64,000 bases of DNA, taken from NCBI RefSeq assembly GCF_020524025.1, contig NZ_JAIVKN010000004.1, forward strand, positions 62,001 to 126,000, given 5' to 3'. The notes under the pieces are model-generated. The model was not told where the DNA came from. It made no database searches and saw only the letters and a program-made list of their open reading frames with translations. Below, piece after piece: positions 41,952 through 51,782 of the stretch. Both the position numbers and the translations under genes were made by a program. Position 1 is the first letter of the stretch; every line of letters starts with the position of its first letter. Source of the stretch: Halobacillus litoralis. GTDB taxonomy: Bacteria > Bacillota > Bacilli > Bacillales > Halobacillaceae.

Positions 41952-43657
41952 GTTTTGAAATGTCCCGGAGGCAGTATGCTGAAATGTTCGGACCGACCAC
42001 GGGTGATGCCATACGCCTGGCGGATACGGAATTGTTTATAGAGATTGAAAAGGACTATACCACATATGGTGATGAAGTGAAGTTTGGTGGAGGAAAGGTC
42101 ATCCGTGACGGAATGGGGCAGCATCCTTTAGCGGGAAGGGAAATCTCTGTTGACTTAGTCATTACCAATGCTGTAATTCTCGATCATTCTGGTATCTACA
42201 AAGCGGATATTGGTGTGAAAGATGGCTGGATCACTAAGATTGGTAAGGCTGGTAACCCTTTATTGATGGACGATATTGATATTGTGATTGGAGCTTCAAC
42301 GGAAGTGGTGGCAGCGGAAGGGATGATTGTCACAGCTGGAGGAATAGATGCGCATATTCATTTTGTTTCTCCACAGCAAATTGAAACTGCCCTTTCATCT
42401 GGTGTAACAACGATGCTTGGTGGAGGGACGGGGCCTGCAACAGGAACAAAGGCTACGACCTGTACGCCCGGCCCCTGGAATATTCAAAAAATGCTCGAAG
42501 CTGCTGAGGAATATCCTATGAATCTAGGGTTTTTAGGGAAAGGCAACACATCAAGTGAAGAAGCTGTCAAGGAGCAGATTGAAGCGGGAGCGGTAGGTTT
42601 GAAGCTGCATGAAGACTGGGGAACAACGGCTTCTACCATCGATACTTGTTTAAAGGTAGCGGACCAGTACGATGTACAGGTTGCTATTCACACGGACACG
42701 TTAAATGAAGGGGGATTTGTTGAACATACTCTCGAGGCAATAAACGATCGTGTTATTCATACTTACCATACAGAAGGTGCAGGAGGCGGCCATGCGCCTG
42801 ATATTATTGAAGCCGCCAGCTATCCTAATATTCTTCCTTCTTCTACAAACCCGACACGCCCTTATACAGTCAATACGCTGGAGGAGCATTTAGATATGCT
42901 TATGGTTTGTCACCATTTAGACCCAAGTGTTCCGGAGGATATTGCTTTTGCTGATTCGCGTATACGAAAGGAAACCATTGCAGCTGAGGATATCCTCCAT
43001 GATCTTGGAGTATTCAGTATGATTTCATCTGATTCCCAGGCTATGGGACGGGTCGGAGAAGTAATTCTCCGCACATGGCAGACGGCAGATAAAATGAAAA
43101 AACAACGCGGTCCTCTGGAAAATGATCACGAACAAAAAGACAATTTCAGAGCGAAGCGGTACGTGGCGAAATATACGATTAACCCTGCCATTACACACGG
43201 AATTTCTGATTATGTTGGATCGGTGGAAGAAGGAAAGTACGCAGATTTAGTTTTATGGAATCCTGCCTTTTTCGGGGTGAAACCGGAGCTTGTCATCAAA
43301 GGCGGGATGATTGCTCACAGCCTGATGGGTGATCCGAATGCAAGTATCCCTACTCCACAGCCTGTTTTTTACAGGGAAATGTTTGGTTCCCACGGGCATG
43401 CGAAAAAGCGTACGTCCATGACATTCTTATCCCAGGCCGCCTTTGATTCAGGGGTTCATAAACAGCTTGGTTTGGAAAAACAGGTGAAACCTATTTCAGG
43501 TGTACGCACGTTAACAAAACAATCGATGATCCATAACGGAGAGACCCCTAAGATTGAGGTGGATCCGCAGACGTATGTCGTAAAAGTGGATGGGGAGGCT
43601 GTCCATTGTGAACCGGCTGAAACGGTCCCGATGGCTCAGCGTTATTTCTTATTTTGA
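41948..43657 (+). CDS. ureC: Urease subunit alpha (catalytic)
   Basis: The 569-residue catalytic subunit with the dinickel site. DAHIHF gives the first pair of nickel histidines, GLKLHEDWG contains Lys219, the expected carbamylated bridging lysine, and [31 protein letters not shown] and [10 protein letters not shown] supply further ligands and the flexible active-site flap. The N-terminus [16 protein letters not shown] and C-terminus MAQRYFLF are canonical and length is normal. It overlaps ureB by four bases, and ureE follows 11 bases on. Confidence 0.98.
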   Translation: MSFEMSRRQYAEMFGPTTGDAIRLADTELFIEIEKDYTTYGDEVKFGGGKVIRDGMGQHPLAGREISVDLVITNAVILDHSGIYKADIGVKDGWITKIGKAGNPLLMDDIDIVIGASTEVVAAEGMIVTAGGIDAHIHFVSPQQIETALSSGVTTMLGGGTGPATGTKATTCTPGPWNIQKMLEAAEEYPMNLGFLGKGNTSSEEAVKEQIEAGAVGLKLHEDWGTTASTIDTCLKVADQYDVQVAIHTDTLNEGGFVEHTLEAINDRVIHTYHTEGAGGGHAPDIIEAASYPNILPSSTNPTRPYTVNTLEEHLDMLMVCHHLDPSVPEDIAFADSRIRKETIAAEDILHDLGVFSMISSDSQAMGRVGEVILRTWQTADKMKKQRGPLENDHEQKDNFRAKRYVAKYTINPAITHGISDYVGSVEEGKYADLVLWNPAFFGVKPELVIKGGMIAHSLMGDPNASIPTPQPVFYREMFGSHGHAKKRTSMTFLSQAAFDSGVHKQLGLEKQVKPISGVRTLTKQSMIHNGETPKIEVDPQTYVVKVDGEAVHCEPAETVPMAQRYFLF

Positions 43658-43668
43658 GGTGAAACTAA

Positions 43669-44115
43669 ATGATTATTGAGAGAATTGTAGGCAATGTAGC
43701 AACATTAGAAAATCGTCCTCCTCATATGGAATACATCTATATGGATAGTGATCAGCTTGTAAAGAGAATTCAGAGATTGACGACGGACCACGGGAATGAA
43801 ATTGGTGTCAGATTAGGAAAAAACGAGGAGCTCTCTGATGGTGATATTTTATATATGGATGAAAAAAATATGATGGTTGTCTCCGTTAAAAAGGATGATG
43901 TGCTCGTCATTCGTCCTGGAAATATCCAACAGATGGGGGAGATTGCCCACCAGATTGGGAACCGTCACATTCCGGCCCAGTTTGATGGGGAAGAAATGTT
44001 CGTTCAATATGATTATCTGATTGAGGAAATGCTGGAAGGTTTATCGATTCCACATCAGCGGGAGAATAGAAAACTTAAAGAGCCCTTCCGTTACATAGGG
44101 CATAGTCATGACTAA
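43669..44115 (+). CDS. ureE: Urease accessory protein UreE (nickel metallochaperone)
   Basis: A 148-residue chaperone that delivers nickel during urease maturation. The N-terminal half has RLTTDHGNEIGVRLGKNEELSDGDIL and the C-terminal half AHQIGNRHIPAQFDGEEMFVQYDY, the conserved metal-binding region with the family histidine. The C-terminus is short and lacks a poly-His tail. It overlaps ureF by eight bases. Confidence 0.96.
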   Translation: MIIERIVGNVATLENRPPHMEYIYMDSDQLVKRIQRLTTDHGNEIGVRLGKNEELSDGDILYMDEKNMMVVSVKKDDVLVIRPGNIQQMGEIAHQIGNRHIPAQFDGEEMFVQYDYLIEEMLEGLSIPHQRENRKLKEPFRYIGHSHD

Positions 44116-44794
44116 TGAATTGATGCCTTTATTACAACTGAGCGATTCACAGTTTCCCTCGGGCGCTTTTGCTCATTCGTTCGGGTTTGAAACGTATATT
44201 CAGGAAGATGTTGTGACGGATGCTGACAGCTTCAAACAGGCGCTGGTTGTCTTCCTGAAAAAACAGCTCGTCTATAATGACGGGCTTGCGTTCAAACTGG
44301 CGATGGATTGTCTGGAACAAGGAGATCGTGATTATCTTATGGAACTCGACCACTTGTTGTTTGCTTCGTGTGTCTCTCATGAAACACGAGAAGGGAACCG
44401 CCGGGTGGGAGCGAGAATGGCGAAGTTGTGTCAGGAGCTCTATGAATCTTTAGAACTTCGGGATTACTTGAATCAGATTAAAGAGAAAACAGCTTACGGT
44501 CACGCTGCGCTTGTATTTGCCTGTGTGTATCAATCGTTGAAGATATCAAAGGAAGCGGCGCTTGAGACCTTCCTATTTACGAATCTATCTTCTCTTGTAC
44601 AGAATGCTGTAAGGGGAATTCCGATTGGGCAGACAGATGGACAGAAAATTTTAGTGGATGTCCATCCAGTGATAAAAGAAGCGGTCCACTCAATTATGAA
44701 TCTTAGTATTGAGGATCTAGGCGCTGGTAGTCCAGGCTTGGAGATTGCTCAAATGCATCACGAGCGCCTGTATGTCCGCTTATTTATGTCTTAA
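44108..44794 (+). CDS. ureF: Urease accessory protein UreF
   Basis: A 228-residue all-helical accessory protein that with UreD and UreG forms the urease activation complex. LLQLSDSQFPSGAFAHSFGFETYIQ at the start and AVRGIPIGQTDGQKIL near residue 170 are the family signatures. It starts within the last codons of ureE. The gap to ureG is 94 bases. Confidence 0.96.
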   Translation: MTNELMPLLQLSDSQFPSGAFAHSFGFETYIQEDVVTDADSFKQALVVFLKKQLVYNDGLAFKLAMDCLEQGDRDYLMELDHLLFASCVSHETREGNRRVGARMAKLCQELYESLELRDYLNQIKEKTAYGHAALVFACVYQSLKISKEAALETFLFTNLSSLVQNAVRGIPIGQTDGQKILVDVHPVIKEAVHSIMNLSIEDLGAGSPGLEIAQMHHERLYVRLFMS

Positions 44795-44888
44795 TTGTGC
44801 AATTAGTATTTTGATAGAAGAGAAAACGGCAGGACTGGCTGGAGATGAGAAGGTGCGAGGAGAATATTGAAATAAAGGAGTGGGGAAA

Positions 44889-45503
44889 ATGGAACCCATC
44901 TGTATTGGAGTAGGAGGCCCTGTCGGGGCAGGGAAAACGATGCTTGTTGAACGGTTGACGCGCGAACTGAAAGATGAACTCAGTATGGCTGTTATTACCA
45001 ACGACATTTATACAAAAGAAGACGCTAAGTTTCTAATGAAAAATGGAGTGCTTGAAGAGGAACGGGTCATTGGGGTGGAGACCGGTGGGTGTCCTCATAC
45101 AGCAATTCGGGAAGACGCTTCTATGAACTTTTCTGCAATCGAAGAACTAAATGAAAAGCACCCAGACCTTGATTTGATCTTTGTGGAAAGTGGCGGCGAC
45201 AATCTTGCGGCAACGTTCAGTCCGGAACTCGTAGATTTCTCTATCTATATTATTGATGTCGCTCAAGGAGAGAAAATACCGAGAAAGAGCGGACAGGGGA
45301 TGATTAAGTCAGACCTTTTCATTATCAATAAGACAGATCTTGCTCCCTTCGTCGGTGCTGATTTAGATGTGATGAGAGAAGACACGATCGTTGCCCGCGG
45401 AAACAAACCATTTGTATTTACGAATTTAAAAACGAAAGACGGTTTAACTGAGGTGATTGACTGGATCAAATCTCAAGCCTTTCTTGATGGGATCCAGGCA
45501 TGA
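44889..45503 (+). CDS. ureG: Urease accessory GTPase UreG
   Basis: A 204-residue SIMIBI-class GTPase that powers nickel insertion. P-loop [13 protein letters not shown] (about 6-18), switch region [12 protein letters not shown], metal site [17 protein letters not shown] with the Cys-Pro-His nickel motif, and guanine specificity [11 protein letters not shown] are all present. I chose ATG 44889, eight bases after AAAGGAG, over GTG 44880, which touches that site. It overlaps ureD by four bases. Confidence 0.97.
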   Translation: MEPICIGVGGPVGAGKTMLVERLTRELKDELSMAVITNDIYTKEDAKFLMKNGVLEEERVIGVETGGCPHTAIREDASMNFSAIEELNEKHPDLDLIFVESGGDNLAATFSPELVDFSIYIIDVAQGEKIPRKSGQGMIKSDLFIINKTDLAPFVGADLDVMREDTIVARGNKPFVFTNLKTKDGLTEVIDWIKSQAFLDGIQA

Positions 45504-46312
45504 GTCATACAGGGTTTCTCAGTCTCCAGGCAACAAAGCGGGATTCACGAACAGTGGTACACGGCTTTTATGAAGGGGCGTTTAAGTTTACACGCCCTGT
45601 AAAACTGGAAGATGATTCGGTTTCCATTTATTTGATTCATGTCGGGGGAGGGTATGTCGAAGGCGATACGTACTTTACTTCCATTCATTTAGAGGAAGGA
45701 GCTGAATTGTCTGTGACGAGTCAGGCCTCGACAAAAGTGTATAAGACATTGGAGAACCCGGTGGAGCAGAAGACTACGATCCGTTTAGCGCCCTCAAGTA
45801 TACTAGAGTATTGTTTAGACCCTTTAATCATGTATGAAGGAGCAAAATTCTTACAGGAGACAACGGTTGAAATGGCAGGAGACTCCTGTTTTTTCTATAG
45901 TGATATTGTCACGCCGGGATGGTCAGAAGCAGGTGAAAACTTTCGATATCAATGGTATCGAAATAAATTAAAAGTGATACGCGATGAAAAGCTGGTTCTC
46001 TTTGATCACCTTCTATTAGAGCCGGATGAGGATCTTGAAGGTGTGCTTCAACTGGAAGGATATACGCATGTAGGCTCATTTGTTATCTTTCACCCGGAAG
46101 CTTCCCGGACATTTGGTGATCGTCTTTATGAAGAGGTGGCATCCTTTGACTTATCCGTTCGTTTAGGGATTTCCAATATGGAAAGCGGTGGTATTGTTGT
46201 CCGGCTGCTTGGGAATAAAACACAGACTTTGGAGAGTGTGATGGATCGCATCCATACTTTTGCAAGGAAAGAACTGCTGAAAAAAGAGAAAATTACATGG
46301 AGAAAGTACTAA
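45500..46312 (+). CDS. ureD: Urease accessory protein UreD
   Basis: A 270-residue member of the UreD family, the scaffold that binds apourease and the UreF-UreG complex. [34 protein letters not shown] and [20 protein letters not shown] are the conserved core, and ALVLFDH-like ([12 protein letters not shown]) follows. The start overlaps the ureG stop (ATGA). It is the last classic accessory gene; the nickel permease follows 20 bases on. Confidence 0.95.
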   Translation: MSHTGFLSLQATKRDSRTVVHGFYEGAFKFTRPVKLEDDSVSIYLIHVGGGYVEGDTYFTSIHLEEGAELSVTSQASTKVYKTLENPVEQKTTIRLAPSSILEYCLDPLIMYEGAKFLQETTVEMAGDSCFFYSDIVTPGWSEAGENFRYQWYRNKLKVIRDEKLVLFDHLLLEPDEDLEGVLQLEGYTHVGSFVIFHPEASRTFGDRLYEEVASFDLSVRLGISNMESGGIVVRLLGNKTQTLESVMDRIHTFARKELLKKEKITWRKY

Positions 46313-46331
46313 GAACAAGAGGGGGAAGATT

Positions 46332-46964
46332 ATGGGCGACGTCGGTCTGCTGTCTGTATTAGGACTTGGTCTGCTTCTAGGAATTAAACATGCCATAGAA
46401 CCGGATCACGTCATTGCCGTATCGACCATTGCATCAAGAAGTAAGAGACTTATGCACTCAACGATGACAGGTGTTTTCTGGGGCATCGGGCATACGTTTA
46501 CGATGTTCCTGCTGGGGATGGTTGTCATTTTAATGAAAGAAGAGATTCCTCCGGTTTGGGCGGAATCTTTGGAAGCACTTGTCGGTGGTATGCTGATTTA
46601 CTTTGGGATATCGACCTTTTTTTCGTATAGAAAAATAGACCGGAGGCAGGACAGTTCTAAAGAAGGAAACCCCCGTTCTCATTGGACATCTGCTTTTATG
46701 GGGTTCATCCATGGACTCGCCGGGAGTGCAGCTTTGGTGTTACTGACGATGAGCTCCGTTGACCATGTTGGTCAGGGAGCGTTGTTTATCCTTATTTTTG
46801 GTGTTGGAACGATAGTAGGGATGCTGTTATTTACAACTTTGATTGGTTTGCCGTTCGTCATGACGAGAAAGAAATTTCGTATGAACAAAGTCTTTGCACA
46901 GGCAGCCGGAATTATTAGTATGGTGTACGGAATCTATTACATATCCAGTATCTATACAGGTTAA
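46332..46964 (+). CDS. ureH: UreH-type nickel permease
   Basis: A 210-residue membrane protein with about six helices, of the UreH/NiCoT-related group first named in Bacillus sp. TB-90. GIKHAIEPDHVIAVSTI near residue 17 is the helix-2 metal signature (HxxxxDH) and GIGHTFTMFLLG and GFIHGLAGSAALV are the other conserved histidine segments. It should bring in nickel for the urease encoded upstream. GAGGGGGAAG lies before ATG 46332. A terminator closes the urease cluster. Confidence 0.9.
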   Translation: MGDVGLLSVLGLGLLLGIKHAIEPDHVIAVSTIASRSKRLMHSTMTGVFWGIGHTFTMFLLGMVVILMKEEIPPVWAESLEALVGGMLIYFGISTFFSYRKIDRRQDSSKEGNPRSHWTSAFMGFIHGLAGSAALVLLTMSSVDHVGQGALFILIFGVGTIVGMLLFTTLIGLPFVMTRKKFRMNKVFAQAAGIISMVYGIYYISSIYTG

Positions 46965-46982
46965 AAATAAATATATGTAGAA

Positions 46983-47008
46983 GCCGCCTTTTTTAAGGCG
47001 GTCTTTTT
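46983..47008 (+). terminator. Intrinsic terminator of the urease cluster
   Basis: Stem GCCGCCTT / AAGGCGGT with a 4-base loop and a TCTTTTTAT tail, 18 bases after ureH. Confidence 0.9.
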
Positions 47009-47026
47009 ATTGGTACTGTCGTTTTT

Positions 47027-47035
47027 TGGTATAAT
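47027..47035 (+). promoter_or_regulatory. Extended -10 promoter of the PBP gene
   Basis: TGGTATAAT is a perfect extended -10 element; no good -35. It is 52 bases before the start codon. Confidence 0.6.
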
Positions 47036-47087
47036 AAATAAATAGCGTGAATTTTTTGTCTAATGATTATTATAAAGGAGAGAGTTT

Positions 47088-49079
47088 ATGAAGCGTTGGA
47101 AAGGGCTCCTGTGTATCTTTGTTTTCGCTGTGCTCGCAGCCTGTTCTGAACAGCCTCGTCCAGAAGACACATTTACTTCTTATATGGACGCTTGGGAGAA
47201 CGGGAATTATGAGGATATGTACAGCCTCCTTAGTGAACAGGCTAAGGGAGAGGTATCAAAGGAAGACTTTATCGCAATGTATACGGACAGCTATGAAGAA
47301 ATAACTATGAAAGACTTATCCATTACATATGAATTGCCGGAGGAAGAACAGGAGTATGAAAAAGAGTCCACTCCATCTTTTAATTATACCGCCATGATGG
47401 ATTCGCTCGGTGGAAAAATCGATTTCGGTCATGAAGCAGTTCTTGTTTATGAAGAAGGAGAAGACGAGGATCGCTGGGCATTACAGTGGACGCCTTCTAT
47501 GATTTTCCCGGAAATGGAAGTGGGAGACGAGGTGAACGCTGTTTCGATCGCTCCTGAACGTGGTGAGATTTTTGATGTGAATGGGGAAGGGCTGGCAGTC
47601 AACGGAATCGTTAAACAGGTCGGACTCGTTCCAGAACGGATGGAAGATATTTCTGAAAAAGAAGTCAAGGAATTAAAAAACGGGCTGGCAGAGATCTTAA
47701 ACATTTCTGTGGAATACATTGATGATCAACTAGGGAAATCCTGGGTAAAACCGGATTCTTTTGTCCCGTTGGTTTCTATTGCGAACGATAATAAAGAAGC
47801 GATTGATGCCATTAATGATTTACCTGACGGTCGGACATTTTTAGAAACCCAGGCCAGAGTATACCCTCTTGGGAAAGCAGCTGCTCACTTGACCGGATTT
47901 TATGACGACATTACAGCTGATAAATTAAAAGAACGTGAAGGTGAAGGCTATACATCTACTAGTAAAATTGGTTTTACAGGTTTAGAGGCTCAATGGGAAG
48001 AACAATTAAAGGGGACATCTGGTGGTAGAGTCACTGTCGCGAATTCTGAGGGCGAAGTGAAAAATGTTTTGGCTGAAGTAGCGGCGGTAGATGGAAAAGA
48101 TTTTACGCTTACCGTTTCTTCGGAGGCTCAGCGGGCGCTATTTGAAGAAATGAAAGGTGAATCGGGGTCAGCTGCAGCCATTAACCCTTCAAGTGGTGAG
48201 GTGAAAGCGCTGGTTAGTATGCCTTCTTATGATCCAAATGAAAAGGTCTTAAATACTTATGAAGGAACGATTCCTTTGAACAAAATTAAAAGAACGTACT
48301 CTCCTGGTTCTACGTTTAAACCCATTACAGCTTCGGTTGGCTTAGAAACAGGTGCGATTACTCCAAGTGAAGAAATGGAAATTAACGGTGAGAAGTATGA
48401 AGCGGAGGCTGGGTACAATGTGACAAGGATTCAGAGTGCTGCAAATGATACCCAGGTAGACTTGCGTGATGCGCTCGTCCGTTCCGATAACATCTACTTC
48501 GCCCGTAAAATTGTAGAGATTGGTGCGGAATCATTTCTCGATCAGGTCGGACAATTTGGTTTTAATGAAGAAATTCCTTTCACTTATTTTATTGAGGGTT
48601 CGCAAGTAGCAAGTGAAGATACGATTACCAGTGAGTCCCTGCTTGCGGCTACTGGCTACGGACAGGGACAGGTGGAAGTGAGCGCTCTGCATCTAGGTGT
48701 CACCTATACACCTTTTGTTACTGGCGGTACATTATTAAAACCAACCTTGCTGGCAGAAGAGGCAACGGGGCAGGCATGGCATGAGAATGTCATCAGTGAA
48801 GAAACGGCTTCGCTGGTTACCGAGCGCCTGAAGGCTGTGGTGGATGATTCAGAAGGAACAGCTTATAAACCCGTGATAGAAGGCTTGAATCTGGCAGGAA
48901 AAACAGGTACAGCAGAACTGAAAAAGGCTGGTGAAGAAGACGGGCAAGAGAATGGATGGTTTATCGCTTGGGATACGGAAAATGAAGACCTGCTCGTATC
49001 TATGATGATTGAGGATACAGAAGTGGGCAGTCATGAGGTTGTACCAAAAGTGAAAAATGTATTTGAGAAGCTGAAATAA
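47088..49079 (+). CDS. Class B penicillin-binding protein, PBP3/MecA type
   Basis: A 663-residue peptidoglycan transpeptidase. It begins with a lipoprotein-like signal (lipobox LAAC, Cys near 19), then a MecA_N/NTF2-like domain (about 25-150), a PBP dimerisation domain (about 155-330) and the transpeptidase domain. The active site carries SPGSTFKP with Ser408 and Lys411, RSDNIYFAR (SxN) and AGKTGTAE (KTG). Length and domain order match B. subtilis PbpC (PBP3), which is related to low-affinity PBP2a-type enzymes. Low beta-lactam affinity is therefore possible but not shown by sequence. AAAGGAGAG lies before ATG 47088. It is monocistronic. Confidence 0.92.
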   Translation: MKRWKGLLCIFVFAVLAACSEQPRPEDTFTSYMDAWENGNYEDMYSLLSEQAKGEVSKEDFIAMYTDSYEEITMKDLSITYELPEEEQEYEKESTPSFNYTAMMDSLGGKIDFGHEAVLVYEEGEDEDRWALQWTPSMIFPEMEVGDEVNAVSIAPERGEIFDVNGEGLAVNGIVKQVGLVPERMEDISEKEVKELKNGLAEILNISVEYIDDQLGKSWVKPDSFVPLVSIANDNKEAIDAINDLPDGRTFLETQARVYPLGKAAAHLTGFYDDITADKLKEREGEGYTSTSKIGFTGLEAQWEEQLKGTSGGRVTVANSEGEVKNVLAEVAAVDGKDFTLTVSSEAQRALFEEMKGESGSAAAINPSSGEVKALVSMPSYDPNEKVLNTYEGTIPLNKIKRTYSPGSTFKPITASVGLETGAITPSEEMEINGEKYEAEAGYNVTRIQSAANDTQVDLRDALVRSDNIYFARKIVEIGAESFLDQVGQFGFNEEIPFTYFIEGSQVASEDTITSESLLAATGYGQGQVEVSALHLGVTYTPFVTGGTLLKPTLLAEEATGQAWHENVISEETASLVTERLKAVVDDSEGTAYKPVIEGLNLAGKTGTAELKKAGEEDGQENGWFIAWDTENEDLLVSMMIEDTEVGSHEVVPKVKNVFEKLK

Positions 49080-49113
49080 ACGTTTTATTTTCTTTCTCTC
49101 CTGTATTTAAATG

Positions 49114-49150
49114 AAAAGCGTCGATTTGCATTTGCAGTCGGCGCTTTTTT
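49114..49150 (+). terminator. Intrinsic terminator after PBP gene
   Basis: Long stem (arms 49114-49130 and 49133-49148, with G-T pairs) and a TTTTTT tail. Confidence 0.88.
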
Positions 49151-49290
49151 ATCTTTGGCTTCTGTACACGTTGGCAAAGGAAAAGCATTCCAGAAGATAT
49201 GATTGGATATTCAAGATACGGCAGCTTATTTGAAGTTAACAGAGAGCCGGGCAGATACCAGTAATAAAACACTCGCTGTAGAGAGTTTGG

Positions 49291-49319
49291 TTGACATAAA
49301 GAGGGAAATGTCATATATT
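49291..49319 (+). promoter_or_regulatory. Sigma-A promoter of the dioxygenase gene
   Basis: TTGACA (49291-49296), 17 bases, TATATT (49314-49319): a near-consensus promoter 57 bases before the start codon. Confidence 0.85.
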
Positions 49320-49337
49320 TATCTTGAAACTGAGATA
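49320..49337. promoter_or_regulatory. MhqR-like operator
   Basis: TATCTTGAAACTGAGATA matches the B. subtilis MhqR palindrome TATCTCGAATTCGAGATA at 14 of 18 positions and keeps both TATCT / AGATA arms. It starts directly after the -10 and covers the expected start point, where MhqR sits on its known targets. Confidence 0.65.
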
Positions 49338-49375
49338 TTTATAATGTTGAGTATATAAAATTGGAGGGGATCAAG

Positions 49376-50359
49376 ATGAACGAATTGAAAGGGATCCACC
49401 ACGTGACGGCTATTACAAGCAGTGCGGAAAAAAATTATGAGTTTTTCACCTATGTTCTTGGTATGCGTCTTGTTAAGAAAACCGTGAATCAGGATGACAT
49501 TGAAACGTATCACCTGTTTTTTGCTGACGACGAAGGGAACCCCGGCACGGACATGACGTTCTTTGATTTCCCCGGCATCCCTAAAGGGTCACATGGGACG
49601 AATGAAATCGCGAAAACTTCTTTCCGGGTACCCAGTGATGAAGCGTTGGATTATTGGATGAAACGCTTTGATCGACTGGATGTAAAACATAAAGGAATCG
49701 AAAAACGTTTTGGCAGAAAAGTTCTTCCTTTTGTCGATTTTGATGACCAGGCGTATGAATTGATTTCCGATGAAAAGGATGACGGGGTGGCAGCGGGTGT
49801 ACCTTGGCAGAATGGGCCGATCCCTTTGAGGTACGCCATTACTGGACTTGGACCGATATACGTAAGGGTGGACAACGATAGCTATTTCAAAGAAATGCTT
49901 GAGAAAGTCATGCAGTTCCACCAGGTTGGAGAGGAAGGAGCATTTAAGCGGTTTGAAGTCGGAGAAGGTGGAAATGGGGCGGCTGTTATTGTTGAATATA
50001 ACACGATTTTACCACCAGCCCGGCAAGGTTTCGGAACCGTTCACCATGCGGCATTCCGAGTGGAAGATCGCGATGCTCTTGAGGAATGGATCGAGCGACT
50101 GCCGAAGTTCGGTTTCCGCACTTCCGGATTTGTCGACCGCCACTACTTCGGTTCTCTCTATGCCAAAGTCGCCCCTCAAATTCTATTTGAGTTTGCTACA
50201 GATGGTCCGGGATTTATGGGAGATGAGCCTTATGAAACCCTTGGAGAAAAACTTTCTCTTCCACCAAAACTTGAACCGAAAAGAAAAGAAATCGAGAATT
50301 ATGTTCGCCCTATTGATACAGTGAGAAGTACGAAAACCTTTATAAAAGAAGAAGAATAA
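49376..50359 (+). CDS. Ring-cleaving dioxygenase, MhqO/MhqA family (VOC)
   Basis: A 327-residue extradiol-dioxygenase-like protein with two VOC modules. Metal-ligand segments are GIHHVTAITSS (first His), VHHAAFRVEDRD (second His) and PQILFEFATDGPGF (Glu). FGSLYAKVAPQ and DFPGIPKG are also family features. B. subtilis relatives MhqO and MhqA act in thiol-independent detoxification of quinones and catechols, and are repressed by MhqR. The MhqR-like operator here supports the same role; the MhqR gene is not in the window. I chose ATG 49376, after GGAGGGG; an in-frame TTG 49361 precedes that site. Confidence 0.9.
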   Translation: MNELKGIHHVTAITSSAEKNYEFFTYVLGMRLVKKTVNQDDIETYHLFFADDEGNPGTDMTFFDFPGIPKGSHGTNEIAKTSFRVPSDEALDYWMKRFDRLDVKHKGIEKRFGRKVLPFVDFDDQAYELISDEKDDGVAAGVPWQNGPIPLRYAITGLGPIYVRVDNDSYFKEMLEKVMQFHQVGEEGAFKRFEVGEGGNGAAVIVEYNTILPPARQGFGTVHHAAFRVEDRDALEEWIERLPKFGFRTSGFVDRHYFGSLYAKVAPQILFEFATDGPGFMGDEPYETLGEKLSLPPKLEPKRKEIENYVRPIDTVRSTKTFIKEEE

Positions 50360-50365
50360 CGAGCA

Positions 50366-50395
50366 GCCGGGGCGGTATACCCCGGCCTTTTTTAT
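50366..50395 (+). terminator. Intrinsic terminator after dioxygenase gene
   Basis: Seven-bp GC stem GCCGGGG / CCCCGGC, 7-base loop, then CTTTTTTATTTT. Confidence 0.9.
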
Positions 50396-50816
50396 TTTGT
50401 GTAGTTTTATATAAGAAGAGGAAGGTGGCTGTGCGTTGGTTGCTCATTCATGTTTCCTGCGCGGCTTCCTTGCACAATATAAATAATGCTCCAGCATGAA
50501 TGCTGGAGCGCCCCGGCCACCTATACCTATACAAACCTTCGTCTCTTTGGTTTTATCTCTAATTAAGATGGCTCAAATTAAAGATAACATACGGGCAGGG
50601 GAATGTTAACTGGAATTTGCGGAAATATCGCATTTTTCTTAATCATTCGCTAAATTTCCCGGGAAATTTCTTAAGATGCTTCAAAACTGATTCGACAGGG
50701 ATTTTTACATATCCTTAAGGGTTTCCGCCTTTGTTCAAAAAGTCGGGTTATAGTATAGTTGGAATGAGAGTGATAATTCTGAAAAATAGCATACCAGGAA
50801 GAAAGGGGTACACCAA
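50396..50816. other. Intergenic region, 421 bases, with stem-loop and promoter
   Basis: No gene seen. It contains a perfect nine-bp stem-loop GCTCCAGCA-TGAA-TGCTGGAGC (50488-50509) that lacks a T-tract, and a promoter for the MoxR operon near its end. The stretch 50510-50720 holds nothing I recognise. Confidence 0.5.
50731..50759 (+). promoter_or_regulatory. Sigma-A promoter of the MoxR operon
   Basis: TTGTTC (50731-50736), 17 bases, TATAGT (50754-50759), 57 bases before the moxR-type start. Confidence 0.65.
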
Positions 50817-51782
50817 ATGACTCAACAAACATTCATATATCAACCAAAAGTATCGGACGTTCTTAAAAATATAAGAAAGGTCATGGTTGGCAAAGAAGAA
50901 GCAGCTTTATTAAGCGTTGTTGCTTTACTGGCAAAAGGGCACGTGCTTCTTGAGGATGTACCGGGTGTCGGGAAAACCATGTTAGTGAAGACACTCGCCA
51001 AATCTTTAGACTGTAACTTTAAGCGAATTCAATTTACTCCTGATCTACTGCCATCTGATGTAACAGGTGTATCCATATACAATCCGAAGAGTATGGAGTT
51101 TGAATTCCGTCCAGGTCCTATTCTTGGAAACATTGTACTGGCAGACGAAATAAACCGGACATCACCGAAGACCCAGTCTGCTTTATTAGAAGGAATGGAA
51201 GAAACCAGTATCACAGTGGATGGACAAACCGTCCCCCTTGGTGAGCCTTTCTTTGTTATGGCTACCCAGAACCCTATTGAATATGAAGGAACGTACCCGC
51301 TTCCGGAGGCTCAGCTCGACCGTTTTCTTTTGAAAATGGAAATGGGCTACCCTACTGCTAAACAAGAAATGGAGATGTTAACGAGAACATCGAACAGCCA
51401 TCCGATTGACGAAATCTCTGCGGTTCTATCGCGTGAAGAACTCGTGGAGCTGCAGCAAGAGGTATCAAACGTATATGTAGATCGAACGGTAAATCGATAT
51501 ATTATCGATTTGGTTACAAGTACGAGAGAACATGAAGGGGTTTATCTAGGGGTCAGCCCCCGCGGTTCTATGGCACTTATGAAGGCGGCTAAGGCTTATG
51601 CTTTTATACATGATCGTGATTACGTCGTTCCTGATGATGTGCAGCACATGGCTCCTTATGTTTTATCCCACCGCATGATTCTTACGTCGGAAGCGCGGTT
51701 TGAAGGGAAGGACGCAAAATCAATCATAGAAGACCTGCTTTCATCTACGTCAATTCCTGTAAAGAGGAACAATAGTGAATGA
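50817..51782 (+). CDS. yeaC: MoxR family AAA+ ATPase (YeaC-like)
   Basis: A 321-residue AAA+ ATPase. Walker A is VPGVGKT (48-54), Walker B IVLADEINR near 103, sensor 1 MATQNPIEYEGTYPLPEAQLDRF near 144-166, and the C-terminal lid contains GVSPRGSMALMKAAKAYA. MoxR proteins act as chaperones for metal insertion or complex assembly together with a neighbouring DUF58 (VWA-like) protein; B. subtilis yeaC-yeaD-yebA has the same order. It overlaps the DUF58 gene by four bases. Confidence 0.93.
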   Translation: MTQQTFIYQPKVSDVLKNIRKVMVGKEEAALLSVVALLAKGHVLLEDVPGVGKTMLVKTLAKSLDCNFKRIQFTPDLLPSDVTGVSIYNPKSMEFEFRPGPILGNIVLADEINRTSPKTQSALLEGMEETSITVDGQTVPLGEPFFVMATQNPIEYEGTYPLPEAQLDRFLLKMEMGYPTAKQEMEMLTRTSNSHPIDEISAVLSREELVELQQEVSNVYVDRTVNRYIIDLVTSTREHEGVYLGVSPRGSMALMKAAKAYAFIHDRDYVVPDDVQHMAPYVLSHRMILTSEARFEGKDAKSIIEDLLSSTSIPVKRNNSE

